Below, in pieces: positions 32,610 through 42,779 of a stretch of DNA of 64,000 nucleotides; position 1 is the first letter of the stretch, and each line of letters starts with the position of its first letter. Made by a program: the position numbers and the translations under genes. The stretch is taken from assembly GCF_000247695.1 (NCBI RefSeq), contig NW_004624801.1, positions 2,049,735-2,113,734 of the forward strand, written 5' to 3'. Below the pieces are notes generated by a model. It saw nothing but the letters and a program-made list of their open reading frames with translations. It did no database searches and was not told the DNA's origin. The stretch is from Heterocephalus glaber (Eukaryota; Chordata; Mammalia; Rodentia; Bathyergidae).

Positions 32610-32644
32610 ATCGCTTCTCGGCCTTTTGGCTAAGATCAAGTGTA
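32610..32644 (+). pseudogene. 3'-truncated U2 snRNA pseudogene
   Basis: The first about 35 nt of U2 snRNA are intact (ATCGCTTCTCGGCCTTTTGG, then CTAAGATCAAGTGTA). They include the 5' end and part of the U6/branch-point helper region. It then breaks into unrelated AAAAGCAAGTAAG. The rest of U2 (branch-point recognition, Sm site, 3' loops) is absent, and no snRNA promoter elements were seen upstream. Such 3'-truncated copies arise by L1-mediated retrotransposition. Confidence 0.9.
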
Positions 32645-32804
32645 AAAGCAAGTAAGTAAATGAGGTTGAAGCTGTGAAATGTGAGTTTGGGTAAGAAAAA
32701 TATCAACATCATATCTGCTTGTTTAATAAGTTTAATGATACAAAATTGCTGAATTTATAAGTCGACAATACATATCAACAATTTATAAGGTTTACCTTCG
32801 TAAC

Positions 32805-33335
32805 ACCATATTTTAAAATTTATTTTTAATCGATAATAATAGTTTATACTTATGGCACCCAATGTGATATTTTGATCTCTGTATACACTGTAGAAAGCTC
32901 CTTTCAATATAATTATATTCATCACCTCACCAACTTATCTTTTTCATGATGAGAACATTAAACATCTATTTTAGCAAATTTCAAATGTACAATACATTAT
33001 TAATAACTGCTCTTCATGCAGTCCAATAGGTCACTAAAATGGATTCCTTCAATCTAACTAAAACTTTGTACCTTTGATCAGCATCCTTCATTTCCCTATC
33101 ACTCCTTCCCCCTCCAGCCTCTCCATCAGCTAATGAATGAATTTTACAGTGCAGTAGATATACATAGCAGAATACTATGCAGCCTTCAAGAAGGAGAAAA
33201 TTCTGTCATTTGTAACAACAAGGTGGAACTAGAGGACATTATGCACTGTGAAATCAATGAGGCACAGAAAAAAAATACTGTCTGATCTCACTTCTGTGTG
33301 GAACCCAAAAAGTTCATCTCTTAAAAACAGAATGG
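32805..33335 (-). mobile_element. Old L1 3' end with 5' inversion
   Basis: The left part (about 32805-33140) is inverted L1 3' UTR: GCACCCAATGTGATATTTTG, TCATCACCTCACC, AGCAAATTTCAAATGTACAA and ACTTTGTACCTTTGATCAGC. The right part (33160-33330) is plus-strand L1 ORF2 end: GCAGAATACTATGCAGCC, GTAACAACAAGGTGGAACTA. The reversal of the upstream part relative to the 3' end is the classic twin-priming structure. Confidence 0.75.
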
Positions 33336-33339
33336 TGAC

Positions 33340-33610
33340 AAAAACATCATATGGGTCAAAATAATTACCAAACAAAATGGTACACATTTCCCCTTCCCAA
33401 ATCACTTTTGAAAGAGAATTTTCAAAGCCTAACACTGTCTTCCCTTACTGTTGGCCTGGAATGATATTTTAGAAATAACGTCTTCCTCACTGGGCATCTA
33501 AAATGAATGTCCCTTCAGGAAAGAAGAAATCATTGCTTGGTAACACAAGATTATATAGGAAGTGGGCCCAGGGATTGCACAGCCATAATGGGAAAAAGGG
33601 GAAGGCACAG
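33340..33610. other. Unique non-coding sequence
   Basis: Nothing recognised. Confidence 0.5.
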
Positions 33611-33614
33611 GGCA

Positions 33615-33785
33615 GACAGCAACAGCCAACATTTACAGAGCCAGGAGTGTTGTAAGTTTTTGATGTGTATTTATTTACTCTCTCAAGCCTCACAAGAGAC
33701 CAGTGAGGCAGTGGCCTCATCAGCCCCACCTCAGAGATGTAGTAACAGAGCCACTGGCAGGTGAAGCAATGCTCCTAAGGTTTCC
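33615..33785 (-). repeat. MIR SINE, minus strand
   Basis: CAGCCAACATTTACAGAGCC, TTTATTTACTCTCTCAAGCC, TCACAAGAGACCAGTGAGGC and the CCACCTCAGAGATGTAG block give inverted MIR order. Confidence 0.8.
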
Positions 33786-33904
33786 AGGCAGGGGGAGGCT
33801 GAGGCAGGATGGAAAGCTGGGCAGTCTTGCAGCAGGACCCGTGTGTGGACCCGTCATGGTGCCCTTTCTAGCGGCACCCTGTCCTTCCTCCGTGTGCAGC
33901 TCTG

Positions 33905-34085
33905 GTTACCAGATGAGCAAACTTGCGGGGCTCGTGTACTGCACTTGTTATTTGTCTCTTCCTCCTGGAACGCGAGGTTCCTGACAGGGTGGACTGTGTC
34001 CCTTTCTTCCTCTGGGAAGAGGAGACATGCGAAATACATAGTTATTGTAATCAATCACCGTGTGAGTGAATGGATGGCATGTATA
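33905..34085 (+). repeat. L2 LINE 3' fragment
   Basis: TGCACTTGTTATTTGTCTCT, TCCTCCTGGAACGCGAGG and GACTGTGTCCCTTTC follow L2 3'-region order, ending with GTGAGTGAATGGATGG. Diverged. Confidence 0.6.
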
Positions 34086-34089
34086 CTCC

Positions 34090-35225
34090 ACGATACACCA
34101 AGCATCTGGAAAATGTGAAAGCGTCAGGTTATCCCATTTAAGAATTCAATGATAATGAAGGGCAAGACACAACAAGAGGACTTAACTGGGGCCCGGGCTT
34201 AGGACAATCCCAGGGGCCGCAGTGGAGGTGAGCCTGAGGACACTGCGTCTCACAGCCCGCCTTGGGTGAGTTCATGGTGCCAAGCCAATCGGCTCCAAGT
34301 GTGCCATGTGTTACCCTGTGCCTGGTCCTTCCACCCCCAACAGCAAGACAAGTCCAACTTTTCTCCCAGTACCACTTGCTTGCTTGCTTGCAAAGCCAAT
34401 AAACTGAGTCAGGCACATGCTCCTTCTGCTGCATTTCCAAGAGAATTTATCGAGATTCAGATTCCACTCCACGGCTCCAGATGAAAATGACTGAAAAAAA
34501 GCAAGCAAAAATAACGAATGAAAATAAAAAACGAAATGGAAAACATTTCCCTATGAAATCCAAATGGCCCAGACAAGGACATAACCAAGCCTACATCCTC
34601 ATTAGCCCTAACACATGGCCCAAAGACCCACTGTAGAGAGATGAAGTGGCAAAGGGAGAAGAATTGTACATTGGATATGAAGTGTTTCCTTGAATTTAAA
34701 TGAGAACAATTTAAACATATGTATACTTTTCTAAATAATGATTTCTACCTTTTACTAGGGTTGCAGAAAAGGAAAACATAATCAGTGTTAAACAAAATAG
34801 TTCGCTGAGCATTTTCTCTTTCCTTTGTTTTGCACGAGGTGAAATAGCAGAGAGCAGCCTGAAGGGCAGCAGGTAAAGCAGTGCAAGGCATCTAAGGCTT
34901 TTGATTCACAGCCAATGCACAGTAGCCAATGCACAGACTTGGATGGGTACAGGGCTCCAGGTGGGTGGGAGGGGGCGGCAGGGCAGAATCCAGGCTTTCA
35001 GGCTCATTCTTACATAGCTCTCTAATCCCCAAAGAGGGAAACATTACAGCTGGAGATTTTCTTATCTGCTTGTTTGTTCAGAGTAAGATAGTTTCCATGT
35101 GTGCATCCACACACAAGCATGGATGAAGATCAAGATGTGTGGAGTATGGAGCCTACAGCTAGTCCCTTCAGAACTTCCACCATCCTAGCATTGAAGCAAT
35201 TATGGGCATAGGCACAGGCAAAACA
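34090..35225. other. Unique non-coding sequence
   Basis: No gene recognised. A 13-bp tandem duplication AGCCAATGCACAG lies at 34910-34922 and 34924-34936, and a (CTTG)n run near 34375-34392. Confidence 0.5.
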
Positions 35226-35230
35226 GAGCC

Positions 35231-35308
35231 TGGGGCTGGCCTGGGGGTGTAGCTCAGTGGTAGAGTGTGTGCTCAGCGTGCTTGAGGACCAGGATTCGAT
35301 CCCTATTA
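35231..35308 (+). repeat. Old ID-type SINE
   Basis: GGCCTGGGGGTGTAGCTCAG, TGGTAGAGTGTGTGCTCAGC, then GATTCGATCCCTATTACC. The TGGTAGAG motif is the ancestral ID/tRNA form, unlike the younger CAGTGGTTC copies. Confidence 0.85.

Positions 35309-35340
<32 letters not shown>
35309..35340. repeat. (CA)n microsatellite
   Basis: About 16 uninterrupted CA units replacing the A-tail of the preceding ID SINE. Likely polymorphic. Confidence 0.97.
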
Positions 35341-35342
<2 letters not shown>

Positions 35343-35344
35343 AA

Positions 35345-37830
35345 TCAAAAGCAGAGTTTGCGATTGGCTCCTTGAACTCCACATCTAGCTATCAGGTGAG
35401 CACTCCAAGGGTACAGAGATAACTTCTTTAGAATCTCTGTCTTCAGCACTTTGCAGTAAAATGGGGGAAATGCACCACTTTACAATTATGATAAATCATT
35501 GTAAGGTATTTCAATATGGCAAATATTGTAATAAAAATAAACAAAAGATGCTACAGAAATGTGGACCATGATGCCATACTGGAAACATCTTAAAGAACCC
35601 ATGAACATTCAGAGTCAGTCTGAAATTAATCACATATATTCTTTTTTTTCCTTTTCTTTATGCCTATCTGTTAAAGATCTCAAACAAGGCTTTGTTTTGT
35701 TTTGGTTTTCCTTTTTTGGTATAGGGTTTGGATTAGGGTCATGAGATAAAACCCAGGATACCCAGTTAAAATTGAATTTCAAATAAACAGTGAATTTTAA
35801 AAGTATAAATAGGACCCAAACATTGCATAGGACATATTTATTTTTTAAAGTGGCTTATCTGAAATTCTAAATTAACTGGATATTTTTTATCTTTCTGTAC
35901 TAAATCAGCAGTCCTGGCTTCCATACTTCAGAGGCCCCAAAAGCACCACCAGATCCATCATGAAGTCTTCAGTTTGACAGATACTCGGATGCTTTCCAAG
36001 AGCCTGAGGAGTTCTGATGAGCATAGAACAGATTTTTTTTATCCCACACATCTCTTCCTGTCAAGTCCATGACCCCTTTCAACCACCTGATGTCACTTCT
36101 TATGAGCATCCCACACCCTGTCCTTGGGCCACTGTCCCAGACATCCTGAGAGCAGGTCAGGAGGAGAGTAGGCAGTGGGACAAGCAGCCCTGAGAACCTG
36201 GAGGCTGAGTGAGAGTGAGTAGGAAGAGAGAAAATTGTAGACAATGCACCAACGTTCTACAAGCGGGAGCTCAACCATGACCATGTAGCCTTGATATGAA
36301 GCCGTGTGGCCCTGGACCATGCCAATCCATCTATGCTGTCTTCCAGAAGGACTTGATACAGAAGGAAACTGCCTGAGGAGCCCACTCTTCCAGGTCAATC
36401 CAAATTACAGCCACAGACGAGGTAGTACCTGTGGTGTGTTTCACCCAAGTATGCATCCACTGTTCTCGACCAGCATCCATTACCAACCGCAGAACCCAGG
36501 GACCTTATTGGCAGGTGACACATTTGCAACAATCACTTTCCATCTTTTCTCCAATCCAGCCACTAACCTTTGAATTAATGCCATTGGAGCTGTGTTCAGA
36601 GTAGGTGGAGAAGGGATGCTGACTTCCCCAGAGGCATTCTGACTCCAGCTTCCAGTGTGGAATAAAAATTTTAATCTGATTTGACACAGTTATTTGGGGA
36701 ATCTGAGGATTTGTCATGAGGCAGATGATTACAGCGGAACTAAGGAATTTGAGCCTGTCTTTGTAAAGGAGATCAAAAAGGAGGTTAGAGGCATTTGCTA
36801 TTTGTCCTTTTACACATCTTTCCCAAGAAAGTAGCCACTGTAGGCGCTTGGCAGTGCACCCCAGTCCAGTGACTGTTGACTATTTAAAGATCCAATGACA
36901 GGTCCCTTCTCACCAAGTTATAATAATATATAATGCATGTTTCTGGATCTGTCATTAGCCAACTTGGCTAAAGGAGTCAAAGAAAACAATCAAATGGAAT
37001 TATTTCCTTTGAATCGAAGAATCCTTATAAGCAATAATTAAATGATGAGAAAAGAGCAATACACTGGGCTTTTGGGATGAATCTCAGGAGAACAAAATGT
37101 ATCTTTAGCAATTCATTTTGAAATTCATGTGAACTAATTAATGTACCTATTATCTTTTTTTAGTTGAAAAAACAACTCCCTGCTCTTTCTCTGAAAGGCC
37201 AGTTCAGACAGAACATCCCTGGCCAGTCTTGGAGGAATTCCCCTTTTGAAGGTGGTTTGTGCTTTCTAAGGAGAGACACTGAGCACATGACCACTAAGAG
37301 CATTACCCCAAGGCAACATGTGTCTGCCCATGTCACTCTGTGTTTTCCAGTGTCTTCAGATGGTCACCACACATTTTCATCGATTCCCTGTGTTCTCCTT
37401 AGGTACCTCAGAAGGGTTAATAGCTAAGAGCATATTCCTATTCTTACTGAAAGACAGGATTCACCATCTTTGGCATATGAATCAATTTTGATCCACACTG
37501 AAGAAAACACCAAGGTTCAAAGACCACTGAATCACATCTATGCCTTCCACCGCCCATCAACACTAGGAAACTGCAATGTTCTGTGTGAGGAATGGCTGTT
37601 CTCATGCGGCACACCAGCAGTGAACCTGAAATTCCTCAGAGAAGAGTCAGCAGCTTCACGAAACCCATGCGGGGGATATGGAATGGGGTGGGGGTGGCGT
37701 TTCCTGAAGTCCTGATGTCACAGGGTTATATTTTTATGAGTCCTCCCACTGCTTGTCTAAGAACTTTATTATTCCCCCTGCTGAACAAGCCCAGAGAGCA
37801 ACAGAGAGGTGTTGTTTGATATTGAATGCA
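35345..37830. other. Unique non-coding sequence
   Basis: About 2.5 kb without a recognised gene or clear repeat. Short frames on both strands at 35969-36573 reflect local GC content. Confidence 0.5.
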
Positions 37831-37834
37831 TTGA

Positions 37835-38010
37835 CTCCAGGACCCTGCAGTGTGACCTTGGGCAAATCACATAAAGTCCGGAGACTCCCTTTCACCATCT
37901 ATAAAATAGGAATAATTCCCTCTGCTCCTCCCAACTTCACAGGGTTGTTTGAAGAGCAAGATGTTGAGATCACCAATTTAAAAGCATTCAGAAGTTAAAG
38001 TGAATACAAT
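37835..38010 (+). repeat. MIR SINE
   Basis: GCAGTGTGACCTTGGGCAAA, TCACATAAAGTCCGGAGACT, CACCATCTATAAAATAGGAA and CACAGGGTTGTTTGAAGAGC match the MIR core and 3' half in order. Confidence 0.88.
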
Positions 38011-38094
38011 TGAGGCATTAATATGATCACGGTTGTCATTCAGATTAGTGTCAACACCATTGGTTTTGTCGATGGATAGCTGTTGTGTGTTTCT

Positions 38095-38475
38095 TCCAGT
38101 TTCCCTCCAACTCTTGATACAGAACACTCACTGTTCCCTCTGCCTGGAATATTCTGCCCTACAATACCATGGCTGGGGCCCAGGATTTAGCTTAGTGGTT
38201 CCACTGCCTGCCTTACAAGTGCAAGGACCCAAGTTCAATCCCCCGTACCAAAAAAACAAAAACAAAAACAATACCATGGCTGGTTTCCTTTCCCACATCT
38301 TCCTTCAAGATTTTTTCAAATGCCATTTTCTAATCTCAACCTCTCCTTCTGCTCTGACTTTTCTACTTCAGTTACATTCCAGTCCTTCACTCCCAGCAGT
38401 TCTGATCCTCTATACTTTTTTCCATAGAATTTCTTTCTTTTAATATGCTATAAAGACTATTACGCTTAGTGTAAC
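38095..38475 (+). repeat. L2 LINE 3' end, split by an ID SINE
   Basis: Left: CACTGTTCCCTCTGCCTGGA, ATATTCTGCCCTAC. Right: ACATCTTCCTTCAAGA, CAAATGCCATTTTC, TTTTCCATAGAATTTC, in L2 order. The ID SINE at 38177-38267 interrupts it. Confidence 0.78.
38177..38267 (+). repeat. ID-type SINE (ACC subfamily), perfect target-site duplication
   Basis: GGCCCAGGATTTAGCTTAGT to GTTCAATCCCCCGTACC, then an A/C tail. It has a perfect 16-bp target-site duplication ACAATACCATGGCTGG at 38161-38176 and 38268-38283. It sits inside an L2 fragment. Confidence 0.96.
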
Positions 38476-38477
38476 CA

Positions 38478-38790
38478 TGATGGAAGTAATATATTAAACT
38501 GACATGATATGCATATTACATATTATATGTAGGCTCCATTGCTTGTCTTTGTACACAAGAGTAGAGGTGTCTGTCTGTTGTGCTTATTAAAATATTCCAG
38601 GCTTATTTGGGAAAGTGTCTGGCAGAAAGTAGACATAAAACAACTACTCATTAAATTAAGCAATGAATTAAATATACAATAGTGGATCATTTGTCTAACA
38701 TTCATGAGACCTGGGGTTTAATATTCAGCAAAACGACAAAAGCCTGAGACTAGTGTCTCAAACAGTGGCTCTTTTAAATGGATTCTTTAA
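38478..38790. other. Unique non-coding sequence
   Basis: Nothing clearly recognised. GGGGTTTAATATTCAGCA at about 38714 may be a scrap of an ID end. Confidence 0.4.
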
Positions 38791-38794
38791 TTTA

Positions 38795-38890
38795 GGTTGG
38801 AGATGCAGTTCCACGGTAGAGCACTCGCTAAATCCAATCCCTGAGCGAGGTGCTAAATCCAATCCCCAGCACCACAAAAAAACAAAAACT
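38795..38890 (+). repeat. Old ID-like SINE with internal duplication
   Basis: AGGTTGGAGATGCAGTTCCA, CGGTAGAGCACTCGC, closing with CCAATCCCCAGCACC and an A-tail. The 15-mer GCTAAATCCAATCCC is present twice (38827-38841 and 38852-38866), so the B-box region is duplicated. Confidence 0.78.
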
Positions 38891-38924
38891 AAAACTCAAA
38901 ATAAACTTGAGAATATCCACTTCA

Positions 38925-39250
38925 CTTTCTACATCAGCTCTGTGTTCCTTCGCCTAGAATCCAGGGTCGTTCACGATTTAATCTCCTTTTTCAGTACCAT
39001 CTTCTTTTTCTCCCTTTTTAGTATCCCCCTTTAATAAACACATATTCAAGATAATCTCGATGCTTCTCAGTTGGTCCAGAAACCCTGCAAAATTATAGAA
39101 ACTGTTCCTAAATGTCCTCATTTTGAATCCTCCAGATACAAATGTCTTTTTTCACTGTGAAGCCCCTCCTGATTTTCAAACAAGGACATAACCTTTCCCT
39201 CCTCTTAACTCACTGCATGATTTATGCCTCTGGGATGGCTCTTACATTCA
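38925..39250 (+). repeat. L2 LINE fragment (diverged)
   Basis: CTCTGTGTTCCTTCGCCTAG, TTTTTCAGTACCATC, and further on CTGTGAAGCCCCTCCTGA and AACTCACTGCATGATTTATG suggest L2 order. Low similarity. Confidence 0.45.
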
Positions 39251-39276
39251 TAGTATTCTATAGCTACTGGGGACTG

Positions 39277-39720
39277 TGTTAGTCTGCTGATTATGCCTTG
39301 GCAAAGCCTACCTGGCCTAAACAACAGAAATTTATTTTCCCCCAACCGCAAAGGCTGGAAGTCTGAGGTCATAATGGACTTGGCAGGGCTGGTGTTTCTG
39401 GAGGTCCTCATGGCTTGCAGGTGGCTGTTTTCTCCCTGTGTAATTCATGATCTTCCCTCTCTAAATGTCCATGTTCTAAACTTTTCTTACAAGGACACCA
39501 GCAATGCTGGATTAGGGCCCACACTAATAACCGCCCTTAAAATTAATTGTCCCTAGGGCCGGGGATTAGCTCAGTGGTTCTGTCACCTGCTTCACAAGCA
39601 CAAGGACCCAAATTCAATCCTCGGTACCAAAAACAAAAAATTAATTGTCCCTTTAAGGATGCTATCTATAAATAAGGTCACCTCCTGAGGGAGTAGGGGT
39701 TAGGATTTTAATACATGAAT
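39277..39720 (-). mobile_element. MLT1A-like MaLR LTR, minus strand, split by an ID SINE
   Basis: The plus strand reads the inverse LTR: GTGTTAGTCTGCTGATTATG, AACAACAGAAATTTATTTTC, GGCTGGAAGTCTGAGGTC, TTACAAGGACACCAGCAATG, CTGGATTAGGGCCCACACTA. After the SINE come GATGCTATCTATAAATAAGG and GGGGTTAGGATTTTAATACA. This is the full order of an MLT1A LTR. Confidence 0.85.
39555..39636 (+). repeat. ID-type SINE (ACC subfamily) nested in the MLT1A LTR
   Basis: GGGCCGGGGATTAGCTCAGT (one T shorter than other copies) to ATTCAATCCTCGGTACC. It has a perfect 16-bp target-site duplication AAAATTAATTGTCCCT at 39539-39554 and 39637-39652. Confidence 0.96.
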
Positions 39721-39724
39721 TCAG

Positions 39725-40560
39725 CAATTCAGCGCATAATGAGTGACTATCCTCATGCTTTCTCAAGGAGCCCCATGAGCCTCTTAGAGCAGACACTTGG
39801 CCTCTCCAAGGCGACCCAGCTACTGTCAGACGTCACTCTCTGGAAAACATTGAGTGAGCTTCCACTGCCCCACACAGATTACAGAAACCAGATCCGCAAG
39901 GCCTGCTGTCTGGACTTCTCATTCCCTCTTCTCTGCACCACCTGTCAGAGTGACCTGACCAGGGCTGCAGTGAATCCTTAACTTAGTCTCCAACCTACTT
40001 TCCTTTCTCCCAGGTTTGCCTCCCTAAACTTTCCCCATGAAGGAAATATTCGATTCTTCAATTGCATTTTGCAAATGAGATTAAGCCGTTATTATCACTG
40101 GCAACAACTAAGCCTTTGTAACATTCAATAAGGACAAATCTTTTGTAAACAGGCCTGTGTTTTAGTAAATGGAGTATTATTAAAAAGTAGGGAAAATCTC
40201 TACCTGAACGATGACAATGTTATAACTAATTATTCTAGGAAGAATAAGAATTTGTCTATTTTGTTTTCAGGATTTGTTGACTTGGAAGCACATGGTATCC
40301 TTGACAACCAGCACTTCAACTGTAGGATTTCTAAAGCTCTTTCCAAACCACTAGAATTGTGTGTATTTCAGTTAAAATGTGAAATGCCAACAGTTAGCAT
40401 GGCTTCCAACTTGAGAAAGCACTCACTGCAAAAAGCTCTGGAAACGGGTGTTAGGAGATTTGCAATGTGGATGCTGTGAGCCTGAAAGACAGCTGAAGTT
40501 TACAGCACAAATTAAAAATCTTACATGTAGAGAGCTTTGGTCATCATTACATTCTTTGGT
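39725..40560. other. Unique non-coding sequence
   Basis: No gene recognised. The open frame 39715-39981 (+, 88 codons) shows no family. Confidence 0.45.
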
Positions 40561-40566
40561 TAGAAG

Positions 40567-40755
40567 AACTAGGCATGGTGGTGCATGTCTGTAACCCCAG
40601 AACTTTGAGAAGCTGAGGCAAGAAAATTGCAAGTATGAGCCCAGAATGAACAACTGAAAGAGTTAGCAAGATTCTGTCTCAAAATAAAAATTTAAAAAGA
40701 ACTGGGAATGTAACTCTGTGCAAACACTTTGGTTCAATCCCTAGTATCACAAAAT
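40567..40755 (+). repeat. B1-dID dimeric SINE
   Basis: B1: CTAGGCATGGTGGTGCATGT, CTGTAACCCCAGAACTTTG, AAGCTGAGGCAAG, AAGATTCTGTCTC. Then an A-rich linker and an ID half: GAACTGGGAATGTAACTCTG, TTGGTTCAATCCCTAGTATC. Confidence 0.9.
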
Positions 40756-40758
40756 AAA

Positions 40759-40795
40759 TAATGATGATACGATGATGATGATGATGATGATGAAT
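40759..40795. repeat. (GAT)n microsatellite
   Basis: About 11 GAT units with one interruption (ATACGATG), at the tail of the B1-dID SINE. Confidence 0.93.
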
Positions 40796-40944
40796 AAGTA
40801 AGATTATGGTCCTTGATTTTTCTGTTACCAAAACAAACACACAGCCCATCAGTAAAACTGGGGTGACTGAAGTGTTTTACTGTTTGAAAAAAAGAAAAAA
40901 GAAAAAGAGAGATCATTTAGATGTTATGCTTAAGAAACAATATC

Positions 40945-40990
40945 ATGCTGAATTTGATTCCTGGTACCAAAAAAAACAAAACAAAACAAC
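40945..40990 (+). repeat. 5'-truncated ID SINE
   Basis: Only the 3' end remains: AATTTGATTCCTGGTACC, then A-rich tail. Flanks AACAATATCATG and AACAACATCATG form a target-site duplication, so the truncation occurred at insertion rather than by later deletion. Confidence 0.82.
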
Positions 40991-40994
40991 ATCA

Positions 40995-42260
40995 TGAAGC
41001 TGTTATCTCAAAGAAACAAGAATATTCAGTGCTCCACAATTAAACAAAAATAATTCATGCAGTTGCTTTTAAGAACAGGAGATTGAGTTTTCAGGAAAAG
41101 GAAGACAAGTACAGGTCAGGAAGCTTAAGTTATCCTGTTTCTATGACGTGTGCGTGTGTGAAGGGGTGACTGACACACACTCTACTTTTCAGTTTCCATA
41201 TCCATATCTATGAGAAGAAAGGACAAATGATACAATAACCATCTGCTTGGGAAAAAGATGAATTGTGGCCTTTGGGATACTCAAACTTCTCCATCAATTT
41301 TAATTGTATTTTAAAACCTTCTTTTGGTTCGTGGAATTCCCATGGACTATTCCAGGGGGTACCAGGATTAGACAGAGAAAAACCAGCATACGTAGTACTG
41401 TATACTGATTAGGAAAAAGGACTAGGATGCACTATTTCTGTGAGGAACTACAACTGAACGAGGTTCTCTGATCCCGTCACTGTCTCCTCCCTGCTGAAGT
41501 ACTGACACTCAGAATATTCATCTAAAGGTCCAGTGGTGATGACACCCATGAGACAATGTGATAGCAATGCCATGCCAGTAAAGCAACCATCTCTGCTTAG
41601 GTCACCCTATGTCCTCCCAGTTATCTTACAAGGAGTAACAGGAAATACAATATCCATGAACACACTGTTGAAACCATGCTCACTGTAAAAGTGATATAAA
41701 GAGGGAAATAGACTACTCTTCCCCACATTCCTAAAGGAGGCACTTTTTGCAGCATTCTTGACAAACGAGCCCCGTTTTAAACATTTAAATTTGTTCTAAA
41801 GGAACAAAGTACCTCCTAAAATACCTGCACAACAAATGCCAGCCATTGCTGATGTAGGCATTGCCTAACAGCTTCTAGAAAAACCTCCCAGTCACCATTC
41901 CTCACAGGTTGAGCATACCCTGGCTCAAAACAGAATATATCACCCTGTCCATCAGGAAGAGCCTAAAATCTGGTCAGCTCATAAGGATGGCTGTTTGGGG
42001 AATTGTTATAGGAGTGTGGATACTAATGTATCCATCTTTGTGACAAATCTCATCAAGCCCTAGGTATGCAAAGTAAATTGGTTTTTTAAGAGCTGCCCCA
42101 CTAAAGCTTTCAAAAACTCAGAAACCCCAAAAAATCTCATTAAGTTAGAGATCTATGAATCAAACCCTGTTGGCTGGGAAATTCCAGCAGAGGATTAATC
42201 CCAGGGTCATAGAAGTTACAGTAACAATCATGCACAGCATAAGGCAGCTAACAATCTACT
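40995..42260. other. Unique non-coding sequence
   Basis: No gene or clear repeat recognised. Confidence 0.5.
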
Positions 42261-42264
42261 TTCC

Positions 42265-42775
42265 ATCTTCATGCATTGACCTTTTCCTGGAATTTCACAT
42301 GAATGCAATGTTACAATATTTACAATTCTATAACTTTTTTGCACATGTTTTCTTCCATTTAGCATAATATTGCTTGGTTCATCTATGTTGTGGCATATGT
42401 CAGAACTTTGTTCTTTTTTTAGTGCTAGATAGTTTTCTCTATATGAGATAATTCACATTTTGTTTATCCATTCACAAATTGATGGAGATTTTGGTTGTTC
42501 TTATCTTTGATTATTTTGAGTAATAATATTGTGAGTATTCACATACAAGTTATGTGTAGATATGTTTTTATTTCTCTTGGGTAAACTGCCAGAAATGAAA
42601 ATATTGGATCATATGATAAATTTATGCTTAGTTTAAAAAAACCTGCAAATTATTTCCCAAACAGGATGGACTATTTTGCATTCCTTTCAATGATGCTGGA
42701 GGCTTCAAACTTCTTTATATCTTCATCAACATGTATTACTGTCTGTCTGTATTACATGCCAAGAGTTTTAAAATT
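42265..42775 (-). mobile_element. Old L1 3' region, minus strand
   Basis: The plus strand reads as inverted old L1: TGGTTCATCTATGTTGTGGC, TTTGTTTATCCATTCACAAA, TTGATGGAGATTTTGGTTGT, TATTTCTCTTGGGTAAACTG, GGATCATATGATAAATTTAT. The copy is heavily diverged and full of stops. Confidence 0.85.
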
Positions 42776-42779
42776 CAGC

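Noticed and set aside
32610..32644. Functional U2 snRNA gene
   Set aside because: Only the first 35 nt exist; the branch-point region, Sm site and 3' stem-loops are missing, and no snRNA promoter elements are visible.
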